From Rivularia sp963920925 (GTDB taxonomy: Bacteria > Cyanobacteriota > Cyanobacteriia > Cyanobacteriales > Nostocaceae), in contig NZ_CAWUDI010000022.1 of NCBI RefSeq assembly GCF_963920925.1, forward strand, positions 1-64,000: 64,000 nucleotides of DNA, read 5' to 3'. Under the pieces are notes generated by a model. The model saw only the letters and a list, made by a program, of their open reading frames with translations, searched no databases and had not been told where the DNA came from. The position numbers and the translations under genes are program-made. Shown in pieces: positions 1 to 9,323 of this stretch. Position 1 is the stretch's first letter, and each line of letters begins with the position of its first letter.

Positions 1-151
1 AAAACTGGTTTACTAATTGCTGTTACTGTACCTCATAAAGCTGCAATCTGCTGTAACTGTTCCCCGTTCCCTCTTCCCTATTCCCTACCTAAACAAAATG
101 TTAAATTAATTTTGTACGGGTACTTAAATACATTAAAGCATTGATAATTGT

Positions 152-739
152 TCATTGTTCATTGCTCATTGATAACTGCTCAAATTCAACATCTTCGTAA
201 ATTTCCGCCATCGTAATTTCGACGTTAACCGATTGTAATTTCAAAATACTGTCTTTAGTTAAAGTTTCCAACAGCCAGTTATTTTGATAAACTTTACGAT
301 AAACCTCTATTTTTACTTCCAGTTGATGAACTAAAATATACTCTTGTAAATTGGGTATTTGTCGATAATTAAAGAATTTTTCATTTCGATCTATACGCTC
401 TGTGATTGGTGAAATAACTTCTGCAATTAAACAAGGACGACTTTTAAAATATATTTCTCTATCTTGAGAATCTTTTACAACAGATACTTCAGGATAATAA
501 AAAGCATTCATCGATTCAATGCGTACTTTCATATCAGATGAAAAAACATAGCAATCAGTACCGTACAACTGGGTACGTAACCTTGCAAATAAATTTTCAG
601 CAATAATTTTTAAATTATGAGATTCTCCTAATAAAGGATAAAGTTGACCTGCAATATATTCGTAACGAACTAGACTTTCTAAATCGTATTGCAGATATTC
701 ATCAATAGTTGAATCTACATATTTTGGTTGAGTATACAT
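152..739 (-). CDS. Uma2 family PD-(D/E)XK nuclease-like protein
   Basis: A 195-residue protein of the Uma2 (DUF820) family, which is greatly expanded in cyanobacteria and has a restriction-endonuclease-like fold; the cellular role is not established. The core is visible as a YYPEVSVV segment (near residue 82), LIAEVISP (near 105) and NEKFFNYRQ (near 120), giving the acidic-acidic-lysine pattern. The first acidic position, usually Asp in PDV, is Glu here. The last residues (SMSNEQ) are encoded by a tandem CAATGAACAATGAGC-type repeat that also supplies the stop codon, so the C-terminus has probably been altered by repeat spread. It stands alone, with no operon partner. Family assignment is firm; activity is unknown. 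Confidence 0.85.
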   Translation of the reverse strand: MYTQPKYVDSTIDEYLQYDLESLVRYEYIAGQLYPLLGESHNLKIIAENLFARLRTQLYGTDCYVFSSDMKVRIESMNAFYYPEVSVVKDSQDREIYFKSRPCLIAEVISPITERIDRNEKFFNYRQIPNLQEYILVHQLEVKIEVYRKVYQNNWLLETLTKDSILKLQSVNVEITMAEIYEDVEFEQLSMSNEQ

Positions 740-878
740 AGTTATTAAAATACGGTATCATATAATATCATACCGATAAATAAAAATATTTTTATGTCTA
801 TTCTATTCAAAAATTTTAACAATCTTTTCCTTTTTTTACACAGCTTTAGAAGGGATGGGGAGAGTAATTTAAATTCAC

Positions 879-1027
879 TAAGTAGGTTGGCGCCAATAAA
901 TATAACTATGTAACGAAATGTAAAAAAGATTGAAACCCTTGCGATGAACCGCAGCTCCGCTGAATGCAACCGAATGCCTCGTCGCAATGACAAAACATAA
1001 CCACGTTTATTTACACCCACCTACTTA
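879..1027. mobile_element. 149-bp MITE-like element, copy 1
   Basis: The element begins TAAGTAGGTTGG and ends CCACCTACTTA, giving imperfect terminal inverted repeats of about 15-20 bases bounded by TA. A second copy of exactly the same length lies at 14409-14557 and differs at only a handful of positions. It has no coding capacity: the open frame crossing it on the minus strand is not conserved protein. It is probably a non-autonomous element mobilised by a TA-targeting transposase (inference). Confidence 0.75.
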
Positions 1028-1143
1028 TCTTAGTGTCAGTAGGGAGGAAGATGCTTCGATGTCTTTAAGGATCGAGACGCTCCCATTACATTTCAAGCTC
1101 TTAACTCCTCACTGGTAACTGGTAGCTGGTAACTGGTAGCTGT

Positions 1144-1893
1144 TCACTGATAACTGTTCACTGTTTCTTGAAACTGCTTGGTGTTGCGTACTTTGGCGAA
1201 ATCTGGATCGGTTTTTGCTAGTTTTTCGTATTTACCGGGAACTATTTTCATGGCTTTTTGCAGATTAACGATCGCTTCATCAGGATTATTTTGCAAAGCA
1301 TAGGTGCAGGCTTTGTTGTAATATGCTTGATGTTTGTTGGGTTGAATCGCGATCGCTTTGTCGTAGGATGCTAAAGCTTGTCTGTATTTGCGTAATTGGG
1401 TTAAGGCAATACCTCTATTAATCCAAGCTTCGTACTTGTCGGGTTCGATCGCAATAGCTTTATCGTAGGATTTTTCAGCTTCATGGTAGAGACGCATCGC
1501 TGATAGAGCATTTCCCCGGTTGTACCATGCTTCATCCTTGTTTGGCTTAATAGCGATCGCTCTATCGTAAGAGCCTAAAGCTTGCCCGTATCGCTGCAAA
1601 CTAGAATAAGCATTTCCCCTGTTAATCCAGGCTTCAGCATTATCGGGTGCAGCCATTACCACCTTGTCGTAAAGTGCGATCGCCTCTTCGTAGCGATTTG
1701 CTTGTAATAGTTTATTTCCTCGATCAAAAAAGTCTTCTGTCTGCTTAACAGAGTCTTGTGTAGACAACCGAGCAACGTTAATTTCTTGCACTACTTTTTT
1801 GTCATCCTGTCTTGTTGATTCTGCCCAATCACTACAACCAAATATCAATAAAGCAGTTAAGCCAGAGGCAACAAAACGGCTACAAAATGCCAT
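1144..1893 (-). CDS. TPR-repeat lipoprotein
   Basis: A 249-residue protein with an N-terminal export signal and lipobox (LLIFGC, Cys about residue 20), so it is predicted to be lipid-anchored. From about residue 55 it is built of consecutive 34-residue tetratricopeptide repeats, recognisable by the repeated pattern A-WYNRGNAL and YDKAIAI-P. The last, more divergent repeat runs to about residue 225. TPR arrays act as protein-binding scaffolds, and no catalytic domain is present. The C-terminus (NSYQ) and stop codon run into the heptamer-type repeat at 1100-1160. Partner and process cannot be inferred from the neighbours. Confidence 0.85.
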   Translation of the reverse strand: MAFCSRFVASGLTALLIFGCSDWAESTRQDDKKVVQEINVARLSTQDSVKQTEDFFDRGNKLLQANRYEEAIALYDKVVMAAPDNAEAWINRGNAYSSLQRYGQALGSYDRAIAIKPNKDEAWYNRGNALSAMRLYHEAEKSYDKAIAIEPDKYEAWINRGIALTQLRKYRQALASYDKAIAIQPNKHQAYYNKACTYALQNNPDEAIVNLQKAMKIVPGKYEKLAKTDPDFAKVRNTKQFQETVNSYQ

Positions 1894-2592
1894 ATCGCAT
1901 CCATAGAAATCATATAATTTATCCTAAGTCTTTTTCTTACCTTTAACAAGTATCTAGCAAAACTAATTGATTAATTAATTTGTTCTCTTTTATAGTAAAA
2001 TACTTACCGATAAATGCTTTTATTTTTTAAAGAAAAAGGAAGGTTTATAATACATGAAGTACTACAATACATTAGTCATCTATTTTTGACAATCAATTCT
2101 TCAACTAAATTTGCTGAATTATTCTATTAATTTTAACCTGTTATGATTTATGCAAAGCTCTCTATTTAAGAGGGTTGAAGGATTTCAATTTTAATGTTTT
2201 AAAGCTTAATAATATTAATTAGATATTTGTCTATTTTAGTTATACGTAACAATAGATACATCTTACTTAAGATTAATTAAAGTAGATTAAAATCAGAAAG
2301 AATGTAACACAGTAGCTATTATTTATACATAATTAATTGAGATTGTAAAGCTATAAATAAATAATGCTAGGATTTAACCCGCCTCATGAAATTATTTGAA
2401 ATCATTAGTAAGTAAACAGTAATACTTACTTATAGTAAATTAGCAAAATTGGAGCATTGAAAAATATTTGATATAACTGTTAAAAATAGTACAGTTATCT
2501 GTTGAAGAGAAATCAGAATAATTCCTGAATTCTCAAAACTTTTTCTGTATGCACAACGCGCCATTTAGTACTGCTGATGTCAAAATATAATC
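1894..2592. other. AT-rich intergenic region without a recognised gene
   Basis: About 700 bases of very AT-rich sequence between a minus-strand and a plus-strand gene. It therefore holds the promoters of both the TPR lipoprotein (left) and the pentapeptide protein (right). I see no RNA gene, no conserved repeat family and no convincing small ORF. Confidence 0.6.
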
Positions 2593-3921
2593 ATGTCAAT
2601 TGAATCTAACTCCCACTCATCGCAGTCTCGGAGCCAGCAACCCGCATCCGAAGACAAATGGCAACCCGATGAATTCGAGAGTATAACAAGTACAAGCCAG
2701 TTACCTAACGGGCTTACCGCTCAACAAGTAAACTCAGCCATAGCTTCGGTGCAGTCGCAACAAAACACGAGTGCCCTACAGCAAGCCCGTTCCACCTTTG
2801 CTGACGACAGTTCCACAGAACTGCAAGTCACATCACGAGCATTATTAATAACTTTATTTGCAATTATATTAACGGTTGTTGGTATAGTCCTAAATCAGCC
2901 GATAGTTGGCATTGTAGGAACCGTAGCAACATTATTATTATCAGTAATAATACTTTTACCCTGGTTGCGAGTTACAGTAACTGAACTGCTGACACCTCAA
3001 CAGCGAGCGTTGATTATTGCTTTTTTAGGCATAACCGTCTCGATTGCAGCTTTAGTCAAATTTGTTCCGGGCACGATCAATTGGGACGTTTCGGGAACTT
3101 TAGCCGATTGGTTTGGTGCTTTAGGACAAATTCTGATAGCCATTATCGCGGTTTATGTTGCTTGGCGACAGTATGTCATCTCCAAAGATTTAACAATTCA
3201 GCAAAATTTACTTACCATTCAGCAAAATAATATTACTCAACAGCAGACAATCGACACATATTTTCAAGGCATTTCCGATTTAGTATTAGATGAAGAAGGA
3301 TTATTAGAAGATTGGCCGCAAGAAAGATTGCTAGCAGAAGGGCGTACCGCTTCAATTTTGAGTAGCGTTGATTCAGTTGGAAAAGCCAAAATTCTCCGCT
3401 TTTTATCTCGTTCTAAATTATTAACACCATTACAGCGCGACGCACATCTAGGTAGAGCAATTCTTGACGGTAGTGGTGGCTACGCCATTGACTTGGTTGC
3501 AGGAGTGCGCGTCATTGACTTAGGAGTAATGCTAGCGGGTGCCAACCTTTCCAATACAGATTTACGGTGGACGGATTTAAGCGAAGCCAACCTAGTACGC
3601 GCCAACTTAAATAACTGCGACTTAGTAAAAGCCAACCTTTGCCGCACCATATTATATGAAGCTAATTTATCGGGAGCCGACATCAACGCAACCAAACTAT
3701 TTTACGGTTCCTTAGAAAGAGCATCACCCCGCAGTCGTTTGCATCCACCCAATTATCGAACCGGGGAGCGCACGGGTGCAGTAGTAGAAAAAGCTAACTT
3801 TACCAACGTTAAAAGAATGTCTCCAGCCAACCGACATTATTGTTGTAATTGGTGCGGCGAAGAAAGTAGAAAAACAATTCCCGGTGGTTGTGAAGGAATT
3901 GAAAATAAGTTGGGGAGGTGA
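2593..3921 (+). CDS. Membrane-anchored pentapeptide-repeat protein
   Basis: 442 residues. The polar, Gln/Ser-rich N-terminus (1-80) is followed by hydrophobic segments at roughly 83-103, 105-125, 138-158 and 172-192. A Gln-rich coiled-coil-like stretch with a repeated LTIQQN motif follows (about 200-220). Next is a helical module (about 222-285) containing LVLDEEGLLEDWPQ and KAKILRFLSRSKLL, then a pentapeptide solenoid (about 310-365, pattern A-L-x-x-A/T-D/N-L). The tail has a cysteine cluster (YCCNWCGEESRK then GGC) that could bind metal. The helical module recurs in the protein at 9324-10682, so both belong to one architecture: membrane anchor, helical module, pentapeptide solenoid. Function unknown; a scaffolding or sensing role at the membrane is inference. 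Confidence 0.8.
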   Translation: MSIESNSHSSQSRSQQPASEDKWQPDEFESITSTSQLPNGLTAQQVNSAIASVQSQQNTSALQQARSTFADDSSTELQVTSRALLITLFAIILTVVGIVLNQPIVGIVGTVATLLLSVIILLPWLRVTVTELLTPQQRALIIAFLGITVSIAALVKFVPGTINWDVSGTLADWFGALGQILIAIIAVYVAWRQYVISKDLTIQQNLLTIQQNNITQQQTIDTYFQGISDLVLDEEGLLEDWPQERLLAEGRTASILSSVDSVGKAKILRFLSRSKLLTPLQRDAHLGRAILDGSGGYAIDLVAGVRVIDLGVMLAGANLSNTDLRWTDLSEANLVRANLNNCDLVKANLCRTILYEANLSGADINATKLFYGSLERASPRSRLHPPNYRTGERTGAVVEKANFTNVKRMSPANRHYCCNWCGEESRKTIPGGCEGIENKLGR

Positions 3922-3960
3922 TTGGGAATTGGTAATTGGTAATTGGTAATTGGTAATGGG
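3921..3960. repeat. Heptanucleotide short tandem repeat (GGTAATT type)
   Basis: About five tandem copies of a 7-base unit close to GGTAATT, starting right at the stop codon of the preceding pentapeptide gene. This matches the short tandemly repeated repetitive (STRR) class known in heterocystous cyanobacteria. Confidence 0.8.
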
Positions 3961-4047
3961 TGATTTGTAGTAACCTAACATTGTTTGGAAGGCTAAATAA
4001 AATATTTAAGACTAACATCTTGCAGCATTGTTGTTAAACCCAAATTT

Positions 4048-4173
4048 CCGCCTTGAAATCAATTTCAAGGCTCATATACAAAGTACGTTGAAACGCACTA
4101 TAAGAAGCTGAAAACTTTCCCAGTCTGATTTATCAGACTTTGTGTTTGAGCCTGGGAATTTATTCCAAGGCGG
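4048..4173. repeat. Dispersed palindromic element (CCGCCTTG...CAAGGCGG), copy 1
   Basis: The ends are mutual inverted repeats (CCGCCTTGaaat / attcCAAGGCGG). Inside are ACAAAGTACGTTGAAACGCA and CCCAGTCTGATTTATCAGAC. The same order of blocks recurs at 60941-61082, with shorter relatives at 61411-61470 and 22239-22292. It lies between two genes and has no coding capacity. Confidence 0.75.
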
Positions 4174-4235
4174 TTTATGAGGCTTGTTAAGAATGGTGCA
4201 TTCGGGTGAATTAAAATCGACTGAAAAACTCAATT

Positions 4236-4793
4236 ATGACTTTTAAAGAATTTTTACAGCGATATGCTGCTGGGGAAAGAGATTTTAGCGAAATTAACTT
4301 AGAAGGAAGTGGTTTTATAGGAACTGATTTTAGGCTAGCTAACCCCGAACGAGATTATTTTACTTGCGCTGAACTCGAAGACACCAATTTTAGTAACGCT
4401 AATTTAAGTAAAGTATGTTTTGAAAGAATTGAGATCAGAAACTGCAATTTTACAGGGGCTAATCTTCAAGAAGCATCCTTAGCTGAAGCAGCAATTTTTG
4501 ACTCCAATCTTAAAGAAGCGAATTTAGATGGATTCAGCATGATTGAAGCAGTTATCGAAGGTTGCAATATGGAAGGTGTAAGTTTGAGAAACGCCGAATT
4601 GGGTGATAGTGGGATCGGTGGTAGCAATTTACCGAATGCGAATCTTGAAGGGCGTCACGGGGAGATTTCTGTAGGCGATATTGATTTCACTGGGGCAATT
4701 GGCTTTAACCGTTATCTTGTATCTGGTGGATATTACAATATTACTCTTCCCGATGGCAGATTCATTGCTGATTGGCTAGTTGAGGAGATTTGA
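4236..4793 (+). CDS. Pentapeptide-repeat protein
   Basis: 185 residues with no signal peptide or membrane segment. After a short N-terminal helix (MTFKEFLQRYAAGERDFSEI, typical of cyanobacterial pentapeptide proteins) nearly the whole chain follows the five-residue pattern, e.g. TNFSNANLSKV, CNFTGANLQEA, SNLKEANLDG and SNLPNANLEG, predicting a right-handed quadrilateral beta-helix. The C-terminus (YYNITLPDGRFIADW) is a recurrent closing motif of this family. Soluble; no biochemical function can be assigned. It lies 440 bases downstream of another pentapeptide gene, separated by a repeat element, so co-transcription is doubtful. Confidence 0.85.
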   Translation: MTFKEFLQRYAAGERDFSEINLEGSGFIGTDFRLANPERDYFTCAELEDTNFSNANLSKVCFERIEIRNCNFTGANLQEASLAEAAIFDSNLKEANLDGFSMIEAVIEGCNMEGVSLRNAELGDSGIGGSNLPNANLEGRHGEISVGDIDFTGAIGFNRYLVSGGYYNITLPDGRFIADWLVEEI

Positions 4794-4812
4794 AAAATTA
4801 ATTCTTGTATTT

Positions 4813-4939
4813 GTAGGGTGTGTTGTCGCGGAGCGCAACGCACCATTAAAGAACATTAATACCAAAACGGTGCGTTAGGCGCGATACAAATATATTTCGT
4901 CACAATCCAAATTCCCTATCGCGCCATAACACACCCTAC
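4813..4939. repeat. Inverted-repeat element (GTAGGGTGTGTT...AACACACCCTAC)
   Basis: Perfect 12-base terminal inverted repeats GTAGGGTGTGTT / AACACACCCTAC bound about 127 bases. Inside, GCGCAACGCACC and GGTGCGTTAGGCGC form a second inverted pair. The whole can fold into a long hairpin. Non-coding; MITE or REP-like. Confidence 0.75.
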
Positions 4940-4943
4940 TAAT

Positions 4944-4997
4944 AAACCCACGCAGGTGGGTTTTGCCTGTGTAGCCGTGGTTTCAACCGCCAGGTAT
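4944..4997. repeat. Dispersed repeat of the GGTTTCAACCGCCAGGTATTTT family
   Basis: A hairpin (AACCCACGCAGGTGGGTT) is followed by GTGTAGCCGTGG and TTTCAACCGCCAGGTATTTT. The same 3' part is found twice at 46625-46800, and a reverse-oriented relative is at 7476-7524. The hairpin plus T-run could also act as a terminator for the inserts around it. Confidence 0.7.
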
Positions 4998-5001
4998 TTT
5001 T

Positions 5002-5076
5002 CATTCCCAATCCCCAATTCCCAATTCCCAATCCCTAATCCCCAATTCCCCAATCCCCAATCCCCAATTCCCAAAT
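5002..5076. repeat. Heptanucleotide tandem repeat (CCCAATT/CCCAATC)
   Basis: About ten units alternating CCCAATT and CCCAATC in tandem upstream of the rodA/ftsW-type gene. Typical STRR array. Confidence 0.85.
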
Positions 5077-5197
5077 TTCAAGATAAATGAAGCCAACACA
5101 TCTATGCGAAAATACTAATTCCCCATTAGAATCTACCAAAGTCGGGTTATAAACGAAACAATCCGAAACCGAAAACCACTAACCAACCTTCTGCGCT

Positions 5198-6409
5198 GTG
5201 AAATTGAAATTAAGCCGTTTGATTCCATTTCTTGATGAAACTGTATCCAGTTGGGCATTAGAAGCCCGCTTGTTACGCTGGTTAACCTTGATTTGGCTGT
5301 TTGTAGGTTTAGCCGTATTGTTTTCGGCTTCTTACCCAGTTGCTGACGTTAAGCATGGTGATGGGCTTTTGTTTTTCAAACGTCAATTGATAACTGTATT
5401 CTTGGGCTTGATTCTCTTCAATATCATTGTTAATTTACCCTTTCATAAAATAATTGGGGTATCCCATTGGCTGCTAATGTTGTTTTTGGGGTTGATTATT
5501 CTTACTTTAATTCCGGGTTTGGGAACTAGGGGGGTTTACGGTACGAGCCGCTGGCTATCTATTGCAGGATTCCCGATTCAACCTTCGGAATTTATCAAAC
5601 CTTTTTTAGTATTGCAAAGTGCGCGAGTTTTTGGAAATTGGGACAGACTTAGTTGGGGAATTCGCATTGCTTGGCTGGGGGTTTTTGGTTTAGTGTTGCT
5701 GGGAATTCTCGCGCAACCTAACTTGAGTACCACGGCACTTTGCGGTATGACTGTCTGGTTAATTGCTGTCGCGAGTGGTTTGCCTTACAAATATTTGGGA
5801 GGTAGCGCTGGTGCGGGAGTTATATTAGCGCTGATGAGCGTTACCGTTAATAAATACCAACGCTCGCGTATTACTTCTTTTTTCAATCCTTGGGACGATC
5901 CTCAAGGTACAGATTACCAGTTAATTCAAAGTTTATTAGCAGTAGGCTCTGGCAATACTTGGGGTTCTGGATTTGGACTTTCTCAACAAAAGCTTTCTTG
6001 GCTACCAATTCAAGATAGTGACTTTATTTTTGCTGTATTTGCTGAAGAATTTGGCTTTGTTGGCAGCGTCACACTGTTAGTAATGTTAGCTGTATTCGCA
6101 ACTTTGGGATTAATTGTAGCTCTCAAAGCAAAAAGCGTTATATACAGATTATCGGCAATTGGGATTACCACTTTACTTACAGGACAATCATTTATAAATA
6201 TTGGTGTTGCCAGTGGAGTTTTACCAACCACGGGTTTACCTTTACCATTTTTTAGTTACGGCGGTAGTTCGATAATTGCTACATTGATTGCAACAGGTTT
6301 ATTAATTAGAGTTGCACGGGAAAGTAACGAAGCCGACGTACTTCCATTACGACGACAGCCGATAAAATCCAAACGCGAAAGACGGTTTTTACATAGGAAT
6401 AAATTTTAA
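5198..6409 (+). CDS. RodA/FtsW family peptidoglycan glycosyltransferase (SEDS)
   Basis: 403 residues, polytopic with about ten hydrophobic segments. SEDS proteins polymerise lipid II into glycan strands with a partner class B PBP, in septal (FtsW) or lateral (RodA) wall growth. Recognisable signatures are RWLSIAGFPIQPSEFIK (about 120-136), QLIQSLLAVGSGNTWGSGFG (about 240-259), DSDFIFAVFAEEFGF (about 274-288) and GLPLPFFSYGGSS (about 348-360). The start is GTG at 5198, preceded by an in-frame-free gap. The DSDFIFAV and FFSYGGSS motifs are shared by both subfamilies. The sequence reads as the cyanobacterial FtsW-like form, but I cannot decide between FtsW and RodA by eye. No cell-wall gene lies beside it. 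Confidence 0.85.
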   Translation: MKLKLSRLIPFLDETVSSWALEARLLRWLTLIWLFVGLAVLFSASYPVADVKHGDGLLFFKRQLITVFLGLILFNIIVNLPFHKIIGVSHWLLMLFLGLIILTLIPGLGTRGVYGTSRWLSIAGFPIQPSEFIKPFLVLQSARVFGNWDRLSWGIRIAWLGVFGLVLLGILAQPNLSTTALCGMTVWLIAVASGLPYKYLGGSAGAGVILALMSVTVNKYQRSRITSFFNPWDDPQGTDYQLIQSLLAVGSGNTWGSGFGLSQQKLSWLPIQDSDFIFAVFAEEFGFVGSVTLLVMLAVFATLGLIVALKAKSVIYRLSAIGITTLLTGQSFINIGVASGVLPTTGLPLPFFSYGGSSIIATLIATGLLIRVARESNEADVLPLRRQPIKSKRERRFLHRNKF

Positions 6410-6468
6410 TTTCATACTCTCAGGAATGGCCGCAACCGCAACCAAAAAGTAGGCATTCCCAACTCTAA

Positions 6469-6512
6469 GATTCCCCCAACCCCCCGCTATCTTGGGGGGC
6501 TTTGCGTAAGTC
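6469..6512. repeat. C-rich/G-rich hairpin repeat (GGGGGGCTTTGCGTAAGTC), copy 1
   Basis: CCCCCAACCCCCC and GGGGGG pair around a short loop, followed by CTTTGCGTAAGTC. The same element occurs at 17699-17766, 26041-26084 and, with variations, at 57409-57443 and 60799-60890. Confidence 0.8.
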
Positions 6513-6579
6513 CTTTCTCTTCATAACTGTTCCCTGTTCCCTGTTCCCTATTCGCTATTACCGATTACCCACAATTGAT

Positions 6580-7452
6580 ATGTCTTGGTTTCTCTTCGCA
6601 ATTTCCACAGCTTTTTTAGAATCAGTCAGAGATATTTTCAATAAAAAGACAGTTGACAAAGTTGATGAATATGTTATTACTTTTTCTTTAAATTTATTAA
6701 CTGCACTATTTTCTCTACCGCTATTTTTATTTAACGATATTCCCGGTTTAGCAAATAACTTTTGGTATGCTGTAATTGCTATCGGAATTTTAAATACCAT
6801 AGCATTTTTACTTTTTTTCAAAGCCATCAAAGCTTCTGATTTATCAATAGTCGCACCGATAACTACATTAAGTCCGTTATTACTTTTAATTACTTCTCCG
6901 TTTCTTGTCGGTGAATTTCCCAATGCTGTTGGTATTTTAGGAATATTTATAATTGTAATTGGCGCTTATGTATTGAAATTTCAAGATAAAAGTAGGGGAT
7001 ATTTAGCTCCTTTTAAATCGTTATTTAAAGAAACCGGGTCAAGATTAATGTTTGGGGTAGTATTAGTATGGAGTCTTACCGCCAATATTGACAAAATCGG
7101 CGTGCAGAATTCCTCTCCTATTATGTGGGCGATCGCCGGACATTTAAGCGTAGCTATATTTACTTTTCCAATATTATTGTTTAAATCAAAACCCAATATT
7201 AAAAATATTAAATCTAATAGTGGAAACCTAATTGTAATTGGTTTTTTAAATGCTTTAGCAATATTATCTCAAATGACTGCATTACAGATGGCTCTCGTAT
7301 CTTTTGTAATTGCAGTCAAACGTACCAGTGCTTTATTTAACGTTTTATGGGGTTGGTTAATTTTTAAAGAACAAGATATTAAAGAAAGAATTGCTGGTTC
7401 GATAATTATGATTTTGGGAGTTGTAGTTATAACTTTGTCGAAATTGGTTTGA
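6580..7452 (+). CDS. EamA/DMT-superfamily transporter
   Basis: 290 residues from ATG 6580. The frame is open to TTG 6502, but the extra 26 residues are encoded by repeat-like sequence (CTGTTCCCTGTTCCCTATT), so the ATG start is preferred. Ten hydrophobic segments in two similar halves fit the EamA (DMT) fold; substrates in this superfamily are diverse small metabolites. Visible features are the N-terminal WFLFAISTAFLESVRDIFNK, the first-half end IAPITTLSPL and the second-half end KRTSALFNVLWGWLIFKEQ (the latter typical of the second EamA domain). Inner membrane. No neighbour indicates a substrate. Confidence 0.8.
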   Translation: MSWFLFAISTAFLESVRDIFNKKTVDKVDEYVITFSLNLLTALFSLPLFLFNDIPGLANNFWYAVIAIGILNTIAFLLFFKAIKASDLSIVAPITTLSPLLLLITSPFLVGEFPNAVGILGIFIIVIGAYVLKFQDKSRGYLAPFKSLFKETGSRLMFGVVLVWSLTANIDKIGVQNSSPIMWAIAGHLSVAIFTFPILLFKSKPNIKNIKSNSGNLIVIGFLNALAILSQMTALQMALVSFVIAVKRTSALFNVLWGWLIFKEQDIKERIAGSIIMILGVVVITLSKLV

Positions 7453-7475
7453 ATGGGGAATGGGGAATGGGAAAA

Positions 7476-7524
7476 TGGCGGTTGAAACCGCTTCTACACA
7501 AACAAAACCTGCCTCCGCAGGTTA
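7476..7524. repeat. GGCGGTTGAAACCGC-family repeat
   Basis: GGCGGTTGAAACCGC is followed by TACACAAACAAAACC and a CCTGCCTCCGCAGG hairpin. It is the reverse-oriented relative of the elements at 4944-4997 and 46625-46800. Confidence 0.7.
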
Positions 7525-7552
7525 AAAGAGATAATTGGTAACTGTTCACTGA

Positions 7553-9043
7553 TTACGGTAGCCAAAAATCGGGAACAATAGATTTAACAATTGAGCGCAC
7601 TGTACTATTAATTGTTCTTCCAATTTGTATATGTGGTTCGTCTGCTTCTACTGGTAAAATATTTGCATTTATACCTTTTCCTAAATAATCAACTACCAAA
7701 TTTGCAGCTTCTAAACCTGTAACAAAAGCTTTTTCTTGAGACCAAGATCCGTGACGGCTGGTAATCCAATCACCGCTCATAAATACATTATTAAATGTTG
7801 TTTTTGCTGGCAACATATGTCTATAGCTACCGGGTGAAAAGTGCGTTACAGCTTGGGGTAAACGAATGACGCTGCTATCAATTACTTTTGCATTGGCAAA
7901 TTCCGGTACGCAGCTTGCTAGATATTTTTGCACTATAGGAATTATTTCTTCGTCGCTCAAAGGAATAAATTGATTTGCATGGTAAAAATCAACTTCTACA
8001 ACCGTTCCCGGCTCGTTTCTATATTCATCGTGGAGCGCGTTTAGATCGAAAAACGTCCATCCGGTAGTTTCATCAAAGCCGAAACAAGCGTTAGAAGGAA
8101 GCGGAATATTAACTTTGCGATCGAACCATAAACGAGTTGCTAATACGTCGATCGCGTTTAAATTCTTTAAATTGCGGAATTCTTCACGAGTTTGCAAGCT
8201 TTCGCTGTTGGCAACAATCTTTTTCATTCCGGTAATACCAACGCTAAAAACTACTGCATCGGCTTCAAAAACTTCATCACCGCAAACTACACTTTTTACT
8301 TGATTCCCATCAGTAACTAAATCGGTAACTCGCTGATTTGCAAGTATTTTCCCCCCAGCTTGTTCAATTTTCTCTACCCAAGGACGGAAGATTTTTTCGC
8401 CAACCGTACCCCGGCACCAAACCACATCAAAATCCGGTTGATGTGCCAAAATAAAATAATAGAGCATTCCCAAAGTTGCAGCAGCCGAACATTGTTCTCC
8501 GGGTGCAAATAAACCCACCAACAACATCGGCTCAAAAGACTCGTGGTAAAGCCGTGCAGAAACACCAAACTGCTTAAATAATTCCCTCGCCGTGACATAA
8601 TCGTAACGTCGCCAAGCAGCATCAGAATTATCAAAATCGATTAGAGCGTAGAGCAAAGGTAAAGCACTGAGTCTATCAACTAACGGCAATCTTTTAAATT
8701 TAGTATAAATAAAAGTTCCTAAAGGAGTAGGAAGCTTGGGTAAATCTTGAAAAATAGGAGACTCAACCTCCAAACCTGCGGGAGAATACTGAGATGAACG
8801 AGTCCAAGTAGTGAAAGGATTAATATTTAATTCATTGATTAGCGAAAAAATATTTCTATAAGGATACCAAAACCCGTGAATACCAGCTTCAACAGATTTG
8901 CCTTTCTCAGTCTTCCAACCAGCAACCAAACCCCCTGGATAAGAGCCAGCTTCCAGAAGCGTCACATCATAACCTTGTTTGGCTAAATGGTGAGTTGCAC
9001 CCAAACCAGCCCAACCCGCACCTACTACTACTACTTTTTTCAT
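7553..9043 (-). CDS. FAD-dependent oxidoreductase, phytoene/carotenoid desaturase-like
   Basis: 496 residues from ATG 9043 (a TTG six bases upstream is less likely). The N-terminal dinucleotide-binding motif VVVGAGWAGLGATHHLAKQG is followed by an acidic strand end (LLEAGSYPGG), as in the amine-oxidase/phytoene-desaturase superfamily. The C-terminal FAD motif is present as NVFMSGDWITSRHGSWSQEKAFVTGLEAA, read here in two overlapping pieces: VFMSGDWI and SQEKAFVTGLEAAN. GIHGFWYPYRNIF near residue 58 resembles plant and cyanobacterial carotene desaturase relatives. Substrate unknown: carotenoid or isoprenoid lipid is likely by family, but it is not the canonical CrtP or CrtQ by neighbourhood. Soluble or peripheral; monocistronic. 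Confidence 0.75.
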   Translation of the reverse strand: MKKVVVVGAGWAGLGATHHLAKQGYDVTLLEAGSYPGGLVAGWKTEKGKSVEAGIHGFWYPYRNIFSLINELNINPFTTWTRSSQYSPAGLEVESPIFQDLPKLPTPLGTFIYTKFKRLPLVDRLSALPLLYALIDFDNSDAAWRRYDYVTARELFKQFGVSARLYHESFEPMLLVGLFAPGEQCSAAATLGMLYYFILAHQPDFDVVWCRGTVGEKIFRPWVEKIEQAGGKILANQRVTDLVTDGNQVKSVVCGDEVFEADAVVFSVGITGMKKIVANSESLQTREEFRNLKNLNAIDVLATRLWFDRKVNIPLPSNACFGFDETTGWTFFDLNALHDEYRNEPGTVVEVDFYHANQFIPLSDEEIIPIVQKYLASCVPEFANAKVIDSSVIRLPQAVTHFSPGSYRHMLPAKTTFNNVFMSGDWITSRHGSWSQEKAFVTGLEAANLVVDYLGKGINANILPVEADEPHIQIGRTINSTVRSIVKSIVPDFWLP

Positions 9044-9323
9044 ATTCAATTATCACCCGGAGGGTGTGGATCATCAATTACCAATTATCAATTACCAATT
9101 ATCATATTATTTTGGGTTGCCCGTGGACAAAAGTAAAGAGATTACCTCTTGCCATGTGTAATTTATTGCAAGATACTGACTTGTAGACGTATATCAAAAC
9201 TTCAAGATTTTTTACTAGTCTTCAAACCGGGTTTATAATAATTTTGATCCGGTATTTATTGTTTATTTTTTCGCAAATGTGGCTTCTAGCTGCGTGCCAA
9301 ATACTGATAATTAGTTATATCCA

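Noticed and set aside
745..1020. 91-codon open frame on the minus strand
   Set aside because: Lies across the 149-bp MITE; the encoded peptide is not protein-like, and the second MITE copy at 14409 does not carry a matching gene.
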